Below are positions 7,721 to 17,486 of a stretch of 61,464 bases of DNA, piece after piece. The DNA is taken from the NCBI GenBank assembly GCA_020052615.1, contig JAGVOT010000046.1, forward strand, positions 1 through 61,464, given 5' to 3'. The notes beneath the pieces are model-generated. The model saw nothing but the letters and a program-made list of their open reading frames with translations. It had not been told where the DNA came from and did not search any database. Source of the DNA: Nitrospirota bacterium (GTDB taxonomy: Bacteria > Nitrospirota > UBA9217). Position 1 is the stretch's first letter, and each line of letters opens with the position of its first letter. The translations under genes and the position numbers were made by a program.

Positions 7721-8149
7721 ATGAAAGATACGTTGAAGCCCGGGATCGAATCGACCTTCACCTTTCGCCTGCCCGGCACAAAGACCGTCCCTGCCCTCTA
7801 TCCCGAAGCGGCTGAATTTCAGGAAATGCCGGAAGTGTTCGCGACCGGCTTCCTGGTGGGCTTTCTCGAGTGGGCCTGCATCCAGGCCGTCAATCCGCAC
7901 CTCGACTGGCCGCGGGAGCAGACCGTCGGGACCCATGTCGACATCAGCCACGTTGCCGCGACACCGGCCGGCTTTGTCGTCACCGCGAAAGTTAAACTGA
8001 TCGAGGTGTCCGGACGCCGGTTATTGTTCGACGTAGAGGCCCATGACGGTGTCGAACTGATCTCGAAGGGGAAACATGAACGGTTCATCATCAACAAGGA
8101 TAAGTTCGACGCAAAGATGAAAGAGAAGCTTGCCCGAAAGAGCGCGTAA
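7721..8149 (+). CDS. Hotdog-fold thioesterase (FlK-like)
   Basis: This 142-aa protein matches the single-hotdog thioesterase family that includes fluoroacetyl-CoA thioesterase. Diagnostic stretches are FATGFLVGFLEWACIQAV (with the helix Glu), TVGTHVDISHVAATPAG (with the conserved His) and a final strand ISKGKHERFIINKDKF. Such proteins hydrolyse small acyl-CoA thioesters in the cytoplasm; the substrate here is unknown. It lies 51 nt after the regulator in the same direction and may be co-transcribed with it. Confidence 0.8.
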   Translation: MKDTLKPGIESTFTFRLPGTKTVPALYPEAAEFQEMPEVFATGFLVGFLEWACIQAVNPHLDWPREQTVGTHVDISHVAATPAGFVVTAKVKLIEVSGRRLLFDVEAHDGVELISKGKHERFIINKDKFDAKMKEKLARKSA

Positions 8150-8263
8150 CGAAGAACAGCACGGAACAGAGCAGCGGTCGTCCGGGACCGGCCTCCGTCA
8201 GCATCGGCAGCAGGAATGACGGCCTTTCAATCCGGGGAAATGACGGGCACTGAGGAGAACCAC

Positions 8264-9442
8264 ATGCATAACAACCTTTCCGAGATAGTTGCCGATCTTT
8301 TTGCGAGATCGCAGGGAGGCGAAGAGGTGTCGTCCCATATCCTTCGTCTGCGCGATGAGATCAAGAAAGTTACTGAACGTGAGGAGGCTGTCTTCGGGAA
8401 ATTCCGCGGCCTCCTGGAATCGTTTCGGGAGGTCATTCCCGACGAGAAGCAGCGGTATCATGCCGCCATCAAAGCGTTGTCGTCGACTTCGAAGCTAAGC
8501 CGGCAGGAGATCGTCAACGCCATCGGCGGCCAGCTCGAGGAGCTTAATATACTCGAAAAGACACTGCTGTCCCCCCTCCCCGGCTGGCACGTCGAACTGA
8601 AGGCCATGGAAGCCAGGGCGAAGGAGAAGAGGGACGAAATAGCGAAACTGCGTGAACATATGGCGCGGCTTGAGACCGAAGAAGAAGGGATCCGCAAAGG
8701 CAAGGATGCACGGGAAAAGATAATGGAACTCGCCGAGCAGGCAATGAAGGAGCTCTTTACCGATATCGGGACGGAGATCTCCGCCATCAAAAAGAAAGCC
8801 GAGGAATTTACTGCTGAAAGTGCGGCCGTCCAGCCGGCACCGCCGCAGAAGGCCCCCGCAATGAGTGATGTTCCCGTTGAAACAAAGGGAGGCGGCGGGC
8901 AGAACATCGAGTTCAACGCGGCCCCTGCGCCGCAAGACACGGAATTCGAGAAGAAATGCCCCATGTGCGGGGGGCGCATGAACCTCCACACTGCCGAGAA
9001 CCTGTGGATGTGCTACTCCTGCGCATATGAGGAAGCAGACAAAGCACCGGGTGTCGGCAGGCAGAAAAGCGAGCCCCGTGAGACGGCGGCGCCGCGGGAT
9101 ACGCAAGGTCAGAAAAAATGCCCCATGTGCGGGGGAAGAATGGACTTCTTCAACAATGAGCGGATGTGGCAGTGTTATTCCTGCGCGTACGAAGAATCGG
9201 AAGGGGGGAAAGCCCTGGAAAAAAGCGCAGAAAATAGTGATCAGACGCCGTCCATCGCGGTCCCCGTGGCGGATATGACCTCCGGCGAATACGAGGCGCC
9301 AAAAAAGAAATCATCGCAGGCCGGCAGGCATCCGATGAAAACAAAGCCTTGTCCGTCATGCCGTAAAAAAATGTTCTTTTACCCCGAGGAGAACGCCTGG
9401 CGGTGCCCTTCCTGCCAGTACATGACAAGGTCCTTAAAATAG
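8264..9442 (+). CDS. Coiled-coil protein with three C-terminal zinc ribbons
   Basis: ATG 8264 is chosen because GAGGAG lies 6 nt upstream; a longer frame from 8216 has no such site. The product is 392 aa. The first ~190 residues are charged and helical (e.g. MEARAKEKRDEIAKLREHM), consistent with a coiled coil. After a Pro/Ala-rich linker come three CxxC-CxxC ribbons: CPMCGGRMNLHTAENL..CYSC, CPMCGGRMDFFNNERM..CYSC and CPSCRKKMFFYPEENA..CPSC. The first two are near duplicates. It resembles no enzyme I know and may be a scaffold or nucleic-acid-binding factor. It is last in the rightward cluster and converges on Lhr. Confidence 0.75.
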   Translation: MHNNLSEIVADLFARSQGGEEVSSHILRLRDEIKKVTEREEAVFGKFRGLLESFREVIPDEKQRYHAAIKALSSTSKLSRQEIVNAIGGQLEELNILEKTLLSPLPGWHVELKAMEARAKEKRDEIAKLREHMARLETEEEGIRKGKDAREKIMELAEQAMKELFTDIGTEISAIKKKAEEFTAESAAVQPAPPQKAPAMSDVPVETKGGGGQNIEFNAAPAPQDTEFEKKCPMCGGRMNLHTAENLWMCYSCAYEEADKAPGVGRQKSEPRETAAPRDTQGQKKCPMCGGRMDFFNNERMWQCYSCAYEESEGGKALEKSAENSDQTPSIAVPVADMTSGEYEAPKKKSSQAGRHPMKTKPCPSCRKKMFFYPEENAWRCPSCQYMTRSLK

Positions 9443-9500
9443 TGAATGCGGGGCCTGACCGTTCAGATGGCCTGAAGATGATCGGTAACCGTTCCTCCGG

Positions 9501-12500
9501 TCAGTACGCCCTCCACAGGTCCAGTGTCGCCCGCGACGTCTGGAACCCGAATTCCCGCATCGCCCCGGCGTATGCGCTCTTGAGCGCCGGCTCGCCGTTG
9601 ATCTCCTCCACGGTGATCTTCGAAAGCGGCCGGAATTCCCTCCCCAGCATATCCTTGAACAGCCCGAAATACCCGCTCAGATGCGGATCATCCACAGGCA
9701 CACGGATGTCCAATGCCTTTCCGAGCCGCTTCGAGACCAGGACCAGCCTGCTGCCGTGGTAAACGAGATGGGTCGACGCAAGCCTCGGCGGCAGCTGCGG
9801 CCTGAGCGGCTCCGGCGCCATGCCGCAGAGCGACGCGGGATCGGCGGCCGAGAGCCAGTAAACAGCGTCACGCGGCAGAGAATCCTGGATCATGCGGAAG
9901 GCCTCGTGGGATATGAACTGAAGGCCCCGGATGTCCCTGAAGAACCAGCCGGACAGCACCTCGCCGGAAAGCTCCATCAGCCTGAGCGCGCGGATGACCT
10001 CCCGCCACTGAAGCAGCGGCAGTTCGTTCGACAGCAGCTCGCGGAAGAGGATGCCGTACCGCCTCAGCAGCTGCCGCACGCGGTCCTTCACCAGCTCGTC
10101 GGCCGCGATGACGTCCCTTTCCCCGGCATCATCGGCGTCGATCCTCTGCCAATGGCCTTCCATGGGCCGCGAGACCTTCCACCGGTCGAATCCCGAACGC
10201 CGCGAACCCGAGACCGTTCCGTCGGCCACGGCCTTCGCGTTGAAGCCTGTCACGATGCCTTTCCGTATGGTTCGGAAGGAATCGCTCGTCACGTTCCCTT
10301 CCCATGCCTGCTGCCACAGAAGCTCCGCCGCTTCCTTGCTGTCGAGATGGGCCGTATCGGCGATCTCGAGGAGGCCATACTTCCCGCGCCGGTCGGGAAG
10401 GAGGTAGCTAAGGCCGGCGACGAGTTCCCGCTCCTTTTCGGCCACGGTCGCCCGGAAGAGCTCAAGGTCCTGCCGGAACGCAAGGCTCAGCCGTTCCCTG
10501 CCGCTCCCGAACCAGATGAGCTCGCTCTCAGCCATGAGCTTGTCGAGCCACTCGCCCCGGTAGGGATGCATCCGGCTGGGAAGGATGCTCTCCTCCCACG
10601 ATGACGCCGGTGCCGGCCATCCGAAGAGCTGCTCAATGCGCTGCTGCAGGTCTTCCCTGGTCTCGCCGCGCCGGACGATCCCCTGGTACGCCGCGAGGAA
10701 GAGCGGCAGGTCCCCGACGGCCAGCGCCTCGAAGGACGGCTGGCGCCGTCGCCGCGCCATGCGGAGCAGCATTTCGAGGTTCGCGCTGTCGCACAGCTCC
10801 TCCTCCGTGCTTGTTTCGCTGAACCGGTCCATGACCAGCTCCTGCGCCTCGACCAGTTCCTCGATCGCCGGCTCCAGCCGGTCATCAGGCAGGCCGAGCA
10901 ATGACCCGGCCCGGGACCGTGCGATCGGCCCGTAGTACGAGAGCCAGCTCGAGAGCAGGCCGGCAAGGCCCGTCTGTTCGGAGTCACTCTCTTCCTGCGG
11001 GCGTGGTTTCTGCTTAAGGAACTGCTCCACACGCTTGCGCACACCCCGCCCTGCCGGTGACGATGTGTCTTCCGACAAGGCGACCTGAGTGAAGCTCATG
11101 TCATCGAGGCGCATGCCCATATCCTTGATCAGCCGCGGCACGGTCTCGAGCGCTGCAAGCAACCGGTACTCCGCGCCCTCCCAGGAAACCCAGAGCAGTT
11201 TCGGTTCCTGCTCTGCGAGCCATGCGGGGCCGTCGCCGCCGTCGCCTGCTATTGCCCCGGCAAGTTCCTGCCACTCCGGTTCAGGGACCAGGAGCCGCTC
11301 CTTGACCCAGTCGAGCAGTTCGACCGCCGATCCCGGAGCGTATCCCGGCGCTGTGCGCTTCAGCTTCCGGTCAAGGACCGCGATGACCTCCACGGGAACC
11401 TTCGGCCTCAGGTGGGACGAGAAGAGCAGCTCGCGGACCAGACCGGGCCGCAGGCCGGATCCTCTGGTCGTGAGCGGCGTGTCGTCGGCATACATGGCCG
11501 CGTTCGTCTGCTTCCAGACAAGGTTCGAGGCAAAGGGCGAGGCCGCGGTCGTCGAACATTCGGAGAGGTTGATCTCGCGGTCATCGAGCTCATCGAGCAC
11601 CTGTTTCAGCCGTTCCAGGTCGAACTCGTCCCTGAGGCAGGTGCGCCACGTCTCGATCAGGATCGGGAAGTCCTGCGTATCCCGGACCGCCTCGAGCAGC
11701 CGCTTGGACCTGAGCCGGATGAGCCAGAGCGGCATCCTGCGTTTGAAGCTCGTCTTCGGCAGCAGCAGCGCCCGCTCCGCGTTCTCCCGGAACCGGCCGC
11801 CGAAGAACCCGGTCTGCTCAAGCTTCTTCCTGAGCAGGCCTTCCACGTTCGCGGAGGTCACGAGCCCCAGGAGGTCCCGGCTCGGGATGTCGTGCGGCAG
11901 CATGAGCGACAGGGCATCGTCGTTCACGACGATCGGGAGCGGATAGCGGTATTTCTCCTCCCACGCGGCGGCAAGCGCCAGGGCAAACGGCCGGTTCACC
12001 CTGCCGCCCCAGAGCGTGTGAAGGATCACCTGCTTTGCCTCGGCCTGTGCTGCCGGCTCGTTCACCCGTTCGATCAGGAGATGATGGCGGTGCGGCAGAT
12101 TCGCACCCGTTGCCTCGCGCTGCCGCCTGAGGAAGGCCAGGAGTTCCTCGCCCGCATCCCGGTCCAGGGAATACCGGTCTACCAGTTCCTTCAGGAACGC
12201 GTCGTCCCCCAGGCGGGGATCGGCATGTTCGAGGAAGAGGCCGATCCGCTCGGAGAGATGGAAGTCGCGGTTCTGCTCCTCGGCGCGCCAGAAGGGGAAG
12301 ATCCCCTGCCCGCCCCGGGTCGGCGCGACCAGCACGTCGTTGTGCGTGATGTCCTCGATGCGCCAGAGCCGGGACCCCAGCGTGAAGGTCTCGCCGATGG
12401 AGCGCTCCCACACGAACTCCTCGTCCAGCTCGCCGACCTTTGCCTTCGAGTCCTTCAGCCTCAGGTCGAAATAGCCGCGCTCCGGGATCGTCCCGCCGGA

Positions 12501-13997
12501 GCTGTACAGCAGGAAACGCGCCTCGTCCCGCGCCTGCACCGTGCTGTCCACGCGGTCGATCGAGACGCGCGGTCTCAGCTCCCGGAGCCGCGATTCGGCA
12601 TACCTGCCGCCGAGCATCTCGAGCACCAGGTCGTACTGCCGCCGCGGAAGATCGTGATAGGGCCGGCTCGTCAAGAGGAAGTCATACAGTTCGTCAATGT
12701 CCCAGGTCTCCATGGCCGTCATGGACAGGATGACCTGCGCCAGCACGTCGAGCGCCCCCTCGACCGGGCGCACCTCCTCGATGTCCTGCTCCGCGACCAG
12801 CCGCGCCATCACCGCGGCGTTCACCATGTCCATGCCGTGGAGCGGGAAGAGCAGCCCCTTGCTCGCCTCGCCCACGGAATGGCCGGAGCGGCCGATCCTC
12901 TGGAGCGTCGACGAGACCGAACGGGGCGTCTGGATCAGGACCACCTGGTCGAGGCTGCCGATGTCGATGCCCAGCTCCAGCGAGTTCGTGGCAACGATGG
13001 CCTTGAGCTCGCCGTGCTTCAGCTTCTCTTCCACGGCGAGGCGGATCTCGCGCGACAGCGAGCCGTGGTGCGCGTACGCGATGTCCGCCGGTTCGTTCTC
13101 GTTCAGGAACCGGGTGACCTTCTCGGTGGTACGCCTGCTGATGGCGAAGAAGAGCGTGGAATTGTGTTCTGAGATGATCTTTTTGAAGGACCGGGTGAGG
13201 GCGGGCCAGATGCCGTCCTCGCCGCGAATGTCACCGGTTTCAGCCGGCAGCGACACGCGAAGCTCGTATTCCTTCGGAGCCTCGGAACGGATGATGGTCA
13301 CCGGCCTCGGCACGTAACGGCTGGCAGGACCCCTGCCGGTCCTCAAGAAGCCGCCCACGAACGAGGCGACCCGTTCCAGGGGATTGACCGTCGCGGAGAG
13401 CGCCACGCGCTGGAACTCTCCCGAGAGCGGGACCAGCCTGTCCACGGCAGTGATGAGGTGCGTGCCCCGCTTGCCGTCCACCACGGCATGGATCTCGTCG
13501 AGGATGACCGTCGCGACGCCCGTGAGCATGGTCCTGCCGCTTTTCGACGAAAGGAGAAGGTTCAAGGACTCGGGAGTGGTGATCAGGATCTCGGGCGGCC
13601 GCCGGATCATTCTGCGCCGTTCCTCGCCCGGCGTGTCCCCGCTCCGGGTCTGGACCGCGATGTCGGGGAACGTTTCGCCTGCCTGCTCGAAATGGGACCT
13701 GAGCGATGCAAGCGGCAAGAGGAGGTTCCTGCGCACATCGTTGTTCAAGGCCTTGAGCGGCGAGACGTAGAGCACCCGCACCCTGCCGGAAGGCCATGCG
13801 CCGGTTACGAGCTGGTTCAGGGACCAGAGAAACGCGGCCAGGGTCTTGCCGCTTCCCGTGGGAGCGGTCACGAGCACATGTTTCCCGCTTGCGATCTCCG
13901 GCCAGGTCTTGAGCTGGATGTCCGTGGGTTCGCCGACCGAACCGGCAAACCAGGAACGGATGAGAGGATGGAATTTGGAAAGTCCGTCTGCTGCCAT
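9501..13997 (-). CDS. lhr: Lhr-type large DEAD/H-box helicase
   Basis: This is a very long (~1498 aa) superfamily 2 helicase. Motifs seen from the N-terminus: IQLKTWPEI (Q motif), APTGSGKTLAAF (Walker A), TTPESLNLLL, LDEIHAVVDGKRG (DEIH Walker B), ALSATVNP (motif III), and IQTPRSVSSTLQRIGRSGHS (motif VI). The long C-terminal extension is typical of bacterial Lhr helicases with the extended C-terminus, which translocate 3'-5' and act in DNA repair. The start at 13997 (MAADGLSKFHPLIRSWF) follows a GAGG; an in-frame ATG at 14018 is an alternative. It stands alone and converges with the zinc-ribbon gene. Confidence 0.93.
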   Translation of the reverse strand: MAADGLSKFHPLIRSWFAGSVGEPTDIQLKTWPEIASGKHVLVTAPTGSGKTLAAFLWSLNQLVTGAWPSGRVRVLYVSPLKALNNDVRRNLLLPLASLRSHFEQAGETFPDIAVQTRSGDTPGEERRRMIRRPPEILITTPESLNLLLSSKSGRTMLTGVATVILDEIHAVVDGKRGTHLITAVDRLVPLSGEFQRVALSATVNPLERVASFVGGFLRTGRGPASRYVPRPVTIIRSEAPKEYELRVSLPAETGDIRGEDGIWPALTRSFKKIISEHNSTLFFAISRRTTEKVTRFLNENEPADIAYAHHGSLSREIRLAVEEKLKHGELKAIVATNSLELGIDIGSLDQVVLIQTPRSVSSTLQRIGRSGHSVGEASKGLLFPLHGMDMVNAAVMARLVAEQDIEEVRPVEGALDVLAQVILSMTAMETWDIDELYDFLLTSRPYHDLPRRQYDLVLEMLGGRYAESRLRELRPRVSIDRVDSTVQARDEARFLLYSSGGTIPERGYFDLRLKDSKAKVGELDEEFVWERSIGETFTLGSRLWRIEDITHNDVLVAPTRGGQGIFPFWRAEEQNRDFHLSERIGLFLEHADPRLGDDAFLKELVDRYSLDRDAGEELLAFLRRQREATGANLPHRHHLLIERVNEPAAQAEAKQVILHTLWGGRVNRPFALALAAAWEEKYRYPLPIVVNDDALSLMLPHDIPSRDLLGLVTSANVEGLLRKKLEQTGFFGGRFRENAERALLLPKTSFKRRMPLWLIRLRSKRLLEAVRDTQDFPILIETWRTCLRDEFDLERLKQVLDELDDREINLSECSTTAASPFASNLVWKQTNAAMYADDTPLTTRGSGLRPGLVRELLFSSHLRPKVPVEVIAVLDRKLKRTAPGYAPGSAVELLDWVKERLLVPEPEWQELAGAIAGDGGDGPAWLAEQEPKLLWVSWEGAEYRLLAALETVPRLIKDMGMRLDDMSFTQVALSEDTSSPAGRGVRKRVEQFLKQKPRPQEESDSEQTGLAGLLSSWLSYYGPIARSRAGSLLGLPDDRLEPAIEELVEAQELVMDRFSETSTEEELCDSANLEMLLRMARRRRQPSFEALAVGDLPLFLAAYQGIVRRGETREDLQQRIEQLFGWPAPASSWEESILPSRMHPYRGEWLDKLMAESELIWFGSGRERLSLAFRQDLELFRATVAEKERELVAGLSYLLPDRRGKYGLLEIADTAHLDSKEAAELLWQQAWEGNVTSDSFRTIRKGIVTGFNAKAVADGTVSGSRRSGFDRWKVSRPMEGHWQRIDADDAGERDVIAADELVKDRVRQLLRRYGILFRELLSNELPLLQWREVIRALRLMELSGEVLSGWFFRDIRGLQFISHEAFRMIQDSLPRDAVYWLSAADPASLCGMAPEPLRPQLPPRLASTHLVYHGSRLVLVSKRLGKALDIRVPVDDPHLSGYFGLFKDMLGREFRPLSKITVEEINGEPALKSAYAGAMREFGFQTSRATLDLWRAY

Positions 13998-14114
13998 AGG
14001 GGCCTCGCGCGAGGGCATACTGCCCCGCCCTGTTACCTGCCTAAAACATAGCCCCGGGCGGGTGGAAAAGCAAGAGGAAGGAACGGCGGCAGGATAGCTG
14101 AAAACGTCTTTTTC

Positions 14115-14205
14115 TGTCTTTGCGGGCAAAGCGAAGCAAACTCGTCGTTAAGTATTTTCATGCACTGCGAGATTGCTTCATCGCGGAGATCGCTCCTCGC
14201 AATGA
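14115..14205. repeat. Palindromic repeat, TCATTGCGAGGAGC family, copy 1
   Basis: A right arm (CGAGATTGCTTCATCGCGGA..CTCCTCGCAATGAC) pairs with a decayed left arm. The same element recurs at 18100-18175 and 32606-32689. It fills the gap between Lhr and Tex. Confidence 0.75.
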
Positions 14206-14233
14206 CAAGACAGGACTTTTTATCGGCGAACAG

Positions 14234-16435
14234 CTAGTTTCGCTGTTTCGTGAAGGACTGACGGAGCGACTGCAGGTCGGTCTTCTCCTCCTTCGGCGCC
14301 GGCCCCTTCTTCATCGTCAGTGCGATCCGCTTCCGCTTCACATCGACCTCGCGTACGGTGACCGTCACGTGCTGATGGACCTTCACGACCTCGTTGGGGT
14401 CCTTGACGAACCGGTCGGCAAGCTCGCTGATATGGACCAGGCCGTCCTGGTGCACGCCGATGTCCACGAACACGCCGAACGCGGCGATGTTCGTCACGAT
14501 GCCGGGAAGCGTCATTCCCGGCGACAGGTCCTCGATCTTCGATACCCCCTCGGCAAAGGAGAACGCTTCGAACTTCTCCCGCGGGTCCCTGCCCGGCTTG
14601 GCAAGCTCCTTCATGATGTCCTGGAGCGTGGGGAGACCGACAGCCTCGGTCACATAGCGACTGAGGTCGATCTTCCTGCGGAGGCCTTCGTCCTTCATCA
14701 GGTCGCGGACCGAGCAGTTCAGGTCCCTGGCCATGGCATCGACCACGGGATAGCTTTCAGGATGGACGGCGCTCGCGTCAAGCGGGTTCGTCGCCGCATG
14801 GATGCGCAGGAACCCGGCAGCCTGTTCGAAGGTCTTCGGACCGAGCTTCGGGACCTTCCGGAGCTCTTCGCGGGAGCCAAAGGGCCCCTTCGCGTTCCGA
14901 AGCTCCACGATGCCCGCGGCAAGCTGCGGCCCGAGTCCCGACACGTACATGAGCAGCTGTTTGCTTGCCGTGTTCACCTCGACGCCCACGGAGTTCACGC
15001 ACGACTCGACCACGTCGTCGAGGCTTCTTTTGAGGGCGGGCTGGTCAACGTCATGCTGATACTGCCCCACGCCGATGGACTTGGGATCGATCTTGACCAG
15101 CTCCGCCAGGGGGTCCATGAGCCGCCTGCCGATGGAAATGGCGCCGCGCACCGTAACATCGTGATCGGGGAACTCCTCGCGCGCCACATCGGACGCGGAA
15201 TAGACCGATGCTCCGTTCTCGCTCACCATGACGATGGCGATGGACTTCGCAAGGCCGAGACGGCGAATAAAGGCCTCGGTCTCCCTCCCGGCGGTGCCGT
15301 TCCCGATCGCGACTGCTTCGATACTGTACGTCGCGCACATTTTTAAGATCGTCTCCCCCGCTTCCGTTGCCCCCTTCTCATTAAAGAGCGGAAAGATCGT
15401 TTCGTTATGCAGGAGCTTCCCCTGCTGGTCTATGCAGACAACCTTGCAGCCCGTGCGGAACCCCGGATCGATGGCAAGGATGTTCTTTCTCCCCAGGGGA
15501 GGCGCCAGCAGGAGCTGGCGGATGTTCCCGGCGAAGACCCTGATGGCCTCCTCATCGGCGCGCTTCCGGGTGCTGAGCCGCATCTCCGTTTCCAGGGAGA
15601 CCGACAGGAGCCGTTTATATCCGTCATGTATTGCAAGCCGCACCTGCTCCGTTGCCAGGCCCGTGCTCTTCAGGAACTGTGATTCCACCATGGCCAAGCC
15701 GTCCGCTTCGGGAGCGACGATACGCATGAACAGGAAGCCCTCGTTCTCGCCCCGGCGCATGGCGAGGATGCGGTGCGACGGCGCCGAGGCAACAGGCTCC
15801 TCCCAGGCGAAGTAGTCCTTGTACTTGATCCCCTCTTCTTCCTTTCCCGTGATGACCTTCGACCGGAAGATCCCCTTTGACGCGAACAGCTCCCGTACGC
15901 GTCCGCGGGCGACAGGGTCCTCGCTCATCCATTCAGCGATGATGTCGCGCGCCCCCGCGAGGGCGTCGTCGGTGCCAGCCACTTCCTTTTCCGGATCGAT
16001 GTACGCGGCAGCCTCGGCAAGGGGATCCAGGGCCGGGTCCTGGGCGAATATCTTCTGTGCCAGCGGTTCGAGACCTTTTTCCTTCGCTATCGTCGCACGG
16101 GTACGCCGCTTGGGGCGGTAAGGAAGATAAAGGTCCTCGAGGACGGTCAGCGTCTCAGCTGCAAGGATGTCCGCATTGAGCTTGTCCGTGAGCTTGCCCG
16201 ATTCCTCCAGGGAACGAAGGATGGCTTCGCGCCGCTTTTCCAGCTCCCGCAGCTGAGTGATCCGGTCGCGGACAGCGGCGACCGCGACCTCATCGAGCGA
16301 GCCCGTCGCTTCCTTCCGGTAGCGCGATATGAACGGCACGGTCGCGCCTTCATCAAGGAGTGCTACGGTTGCCTGGACTTGCTTCGGGGAAATATGGAGT
16401 TCGCGAGCGATACGAGCAACATGGTCTTCGGTCAT
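14234..16435 (-). CDS. tex: Tex-family RNA-binding transcription accessory protein
   Basis: Start MTEDHVARIARELHISPKQV at 16435 matches the family N-terminus; upstream in-frame codons are ignored. The product is ~733 aa. Seen in order: helical N-domain (FISRYRKEATGSLDE), YqgF/RNase H-like domain (LAIDPGFRTGCKVVCID, IAIGNGTAGRETE), helix-hairpin-helix region (LGPQLAAGIVELRNAKGPF), and a C-terminal S1 domain (GMTLPGIVTNIAAFGVFVDI). Tex proteins bind nucleic acid and transcription complexes. It is monocistronic. Confidence 0.96.
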   Translation of the reverse strand: MTEDHVARIARELHISPKQVQATVALLDEGATVPFISRYRKEATGSLDEVAVAAVRDRITQLRELEKRREAILRSLEESGKLTDKLNADILAAETLTVLEDLYLPYRPKRRTRATIAKEKGLEPLAQKIFAQDPALDPLAEAAAYIDPEKEVAGTDDALAGARDIIAEWMSEDPVARGRVRELFASKGIFRSKVITGKEEEGIKYKDYFAWEEPVASAPSHRILAMRRGENEGFLFMRIVAPEADGLAMVESQFLKSTGLATEQVRLAIHDGYKRLLSVSLETEMRLSTRKRADEEAIRVFAGNIRQLLLAPPLGRKNILAIDPGFRTGCKVVCIDQQGKLLHNETIFPLFNEKGATEAGETILKMCATYSIEAVAIGNGTAGRETEAFIRRLGLAKSIAIVMVSENGASVYSASDVAREEFPDHDVTVRGAISIGRRLMDPLAELVKIDPKSIGVGQYQHDVDQPALKRSLDDVVESCVNSVGVEVNTASKQLLMYVSGLGPQLAAGIVELRNAKGPFGSREELRKVPKLGPKTFEQAAGFLRIHAATNPLDASAVHPESYPVVDAMARDLNCSVRDLMKDEGLRRKIDLSRYVTEAVGLPTLQDIMKELAKPGRDPREKFEAFSFAEGVSKIEDLSPGMTLPGIVTNIAAFGVFVDIGVHQDGLVHISELADRFVKDPNEVVKVHQHVTVTVREVDVKRKRIALTMKKGPAPKEEKTDLQSLRQSFTKQRN

Positions 16436-16933
16436 CAATGGTCCCCGTTCATGGGTGGAATAGAAGCGGGGCATAATAGCATGAGGTGGGCAATGAGTAA
16501 AGAACAACCGGGAAAGGAGCGAAGCGCTTCCTGCCTGATGAATGGCGTCAAAATCGGAGAGGTCAGAAGTCCGGTGGGCTTTTTGCTTCCTTCACGGTCC
16601 GGCTCGGAATGCAGTGCGTGTAGATCATTATCGTGATCGCTCGTTCACCTGTCAAGCACCGGAGTTCCATTTTAACCTACCGATCCAACCCTGGGCCAGC
16701 CTTTCAGTGCAGCAGTACCATTGCGTTCATTCATCAGCAAATCGATTGACCCATTACAGCCATCTATGCTACTGTAATTTTGAACTGATGATATTGTGCG
16801 TTTGAAGTACTACCAGCTAATCTCGCACCACAGAAGTCGAGCATTATTATTGTGGGCCGGTAAAGAACGGAAATTCGTGTTTTACTAGCCGCACGCGGCT
16901 AGATAATCACTGGTTGAACAAAGGAATACGCCG
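16436..16933. other. AT-rich intergenic region with an 18-bp palindrome
   Basis: No convincing gene is visible in these ~500 bases. Base composition turns distinctly AT-rich from about 16640. A palindrome, CTAGCCGC-AC-GCGGCTAG (16885-16902), lies 31 nt before the first small ORF. It may be an operator, or the boundary of the acquired segment that follows. Confidence 0.5.
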
Positions 16934-17203
16934 ATGACTTGGAATCGCTCACTGTCATTGATAGTCACCATTGCATATGTCTTATTTTTTATAATCGATA
17001 GCAGCAAGAATTTGTGGCTTATTATGCTCGCATTTTTAATGCTACCCCTCATGTGTATTTGGTTCGGTGACGAGCTTGGTGATTTTACAGGTCTTGGACC
17101 GCACCTCATATATATTTCTAATTCCTCGCCAGGACTTTCAATTCGGATCATAGGGTGGGTCTTATTGTTAATGCCCGGTGCTGTCCTGTATTTATGGAGA
17201 TAG
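16934..17203 (+). CDS. Small AT-rich membrane protein (cassette 1, ORF a)
   Basis: This 89-aa protein is highly hydrophobic, with three likely membrane segments (LIVTIAYVLFFII, LIMLAFLMLPLMCIWFG, IIGWVLLLMPGAVLYLW). AAAGGA lies just upstream. Codon use is AT-rich and unlike the neighbouring GC-rich genes, which indicates acquisition. The next ORF begins 7 nt later. No family was recognised. Confidence 0.6.
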   Translation: MTWNRSLSLIVTIAYVLFFIIDSSKNLWLIMLAFLMLPLMCIWFGDELGDFTGLGPHLIYISNSSPGLSIRIIGWVLLLMPGAVLYLWR

Positions 17204-17210
17204 GATTACT

Positions 17211-17474
17211 ATGTTCCTATTGATCGTAGCTTCCGTTTCATGGATTATTTCAGCATATTGCCTCTTCAACATTTGGAGAGGTAAATCTCCCTTGTTGAAG
17301 AAGTTACTATGGTCTGCAACTCTATTATGCCCCGTTCTCGGTCCTTTAGCTTATGGGGGGCTCTTTGTGCCTCAAACAGAACTACCAGCTGACTTGAGAG
17401 CGCCAGAATACGATCAAACGCGTCATGGTTTGGGCGACAACTATGATGCTCATCCCCCTGAACACCATCACTAA
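17211..17474 (+). CDS. Small membrane protein with His-rich tail (cassette 1, ORF b)
   Basis: This 87-aa protein starts at ATG 17211. It has a first TM (LLIVASVSWIISAYCLF), a second hydrophobic segment (LLWSATLLCPVLGPLAYGGLF) and a soluble tail ending HPPEHHH. The WSATLLCPVLGPLAY stretch loosely resembles phospholipase-D N-terminal-like or cardiolipin-synthase leader segments, but no catalytic domain is present. It is AT-rich like its neighbour and ends 13 nt before the first attC-like site, the spacing expected for an integron gene cassette. Confidence 0.6.
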   Translation: MFLLIVASVSWIISAYCLFNIWRGKSPLLKKLLWSATLLCPVLGPLAYGGLFVPQTELPADLRAPEYDQTRHGLGDNYDAHPPEHHH

Positions 17475-17486
17475 TTGATGCAATAA

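Noticed and set aside
11412-13172. A 586-codon plus-strand frame
   Set aside because: Antisense to Lhr helicase; Arg/Gln/Glu-rich composition and no recognisable domain.
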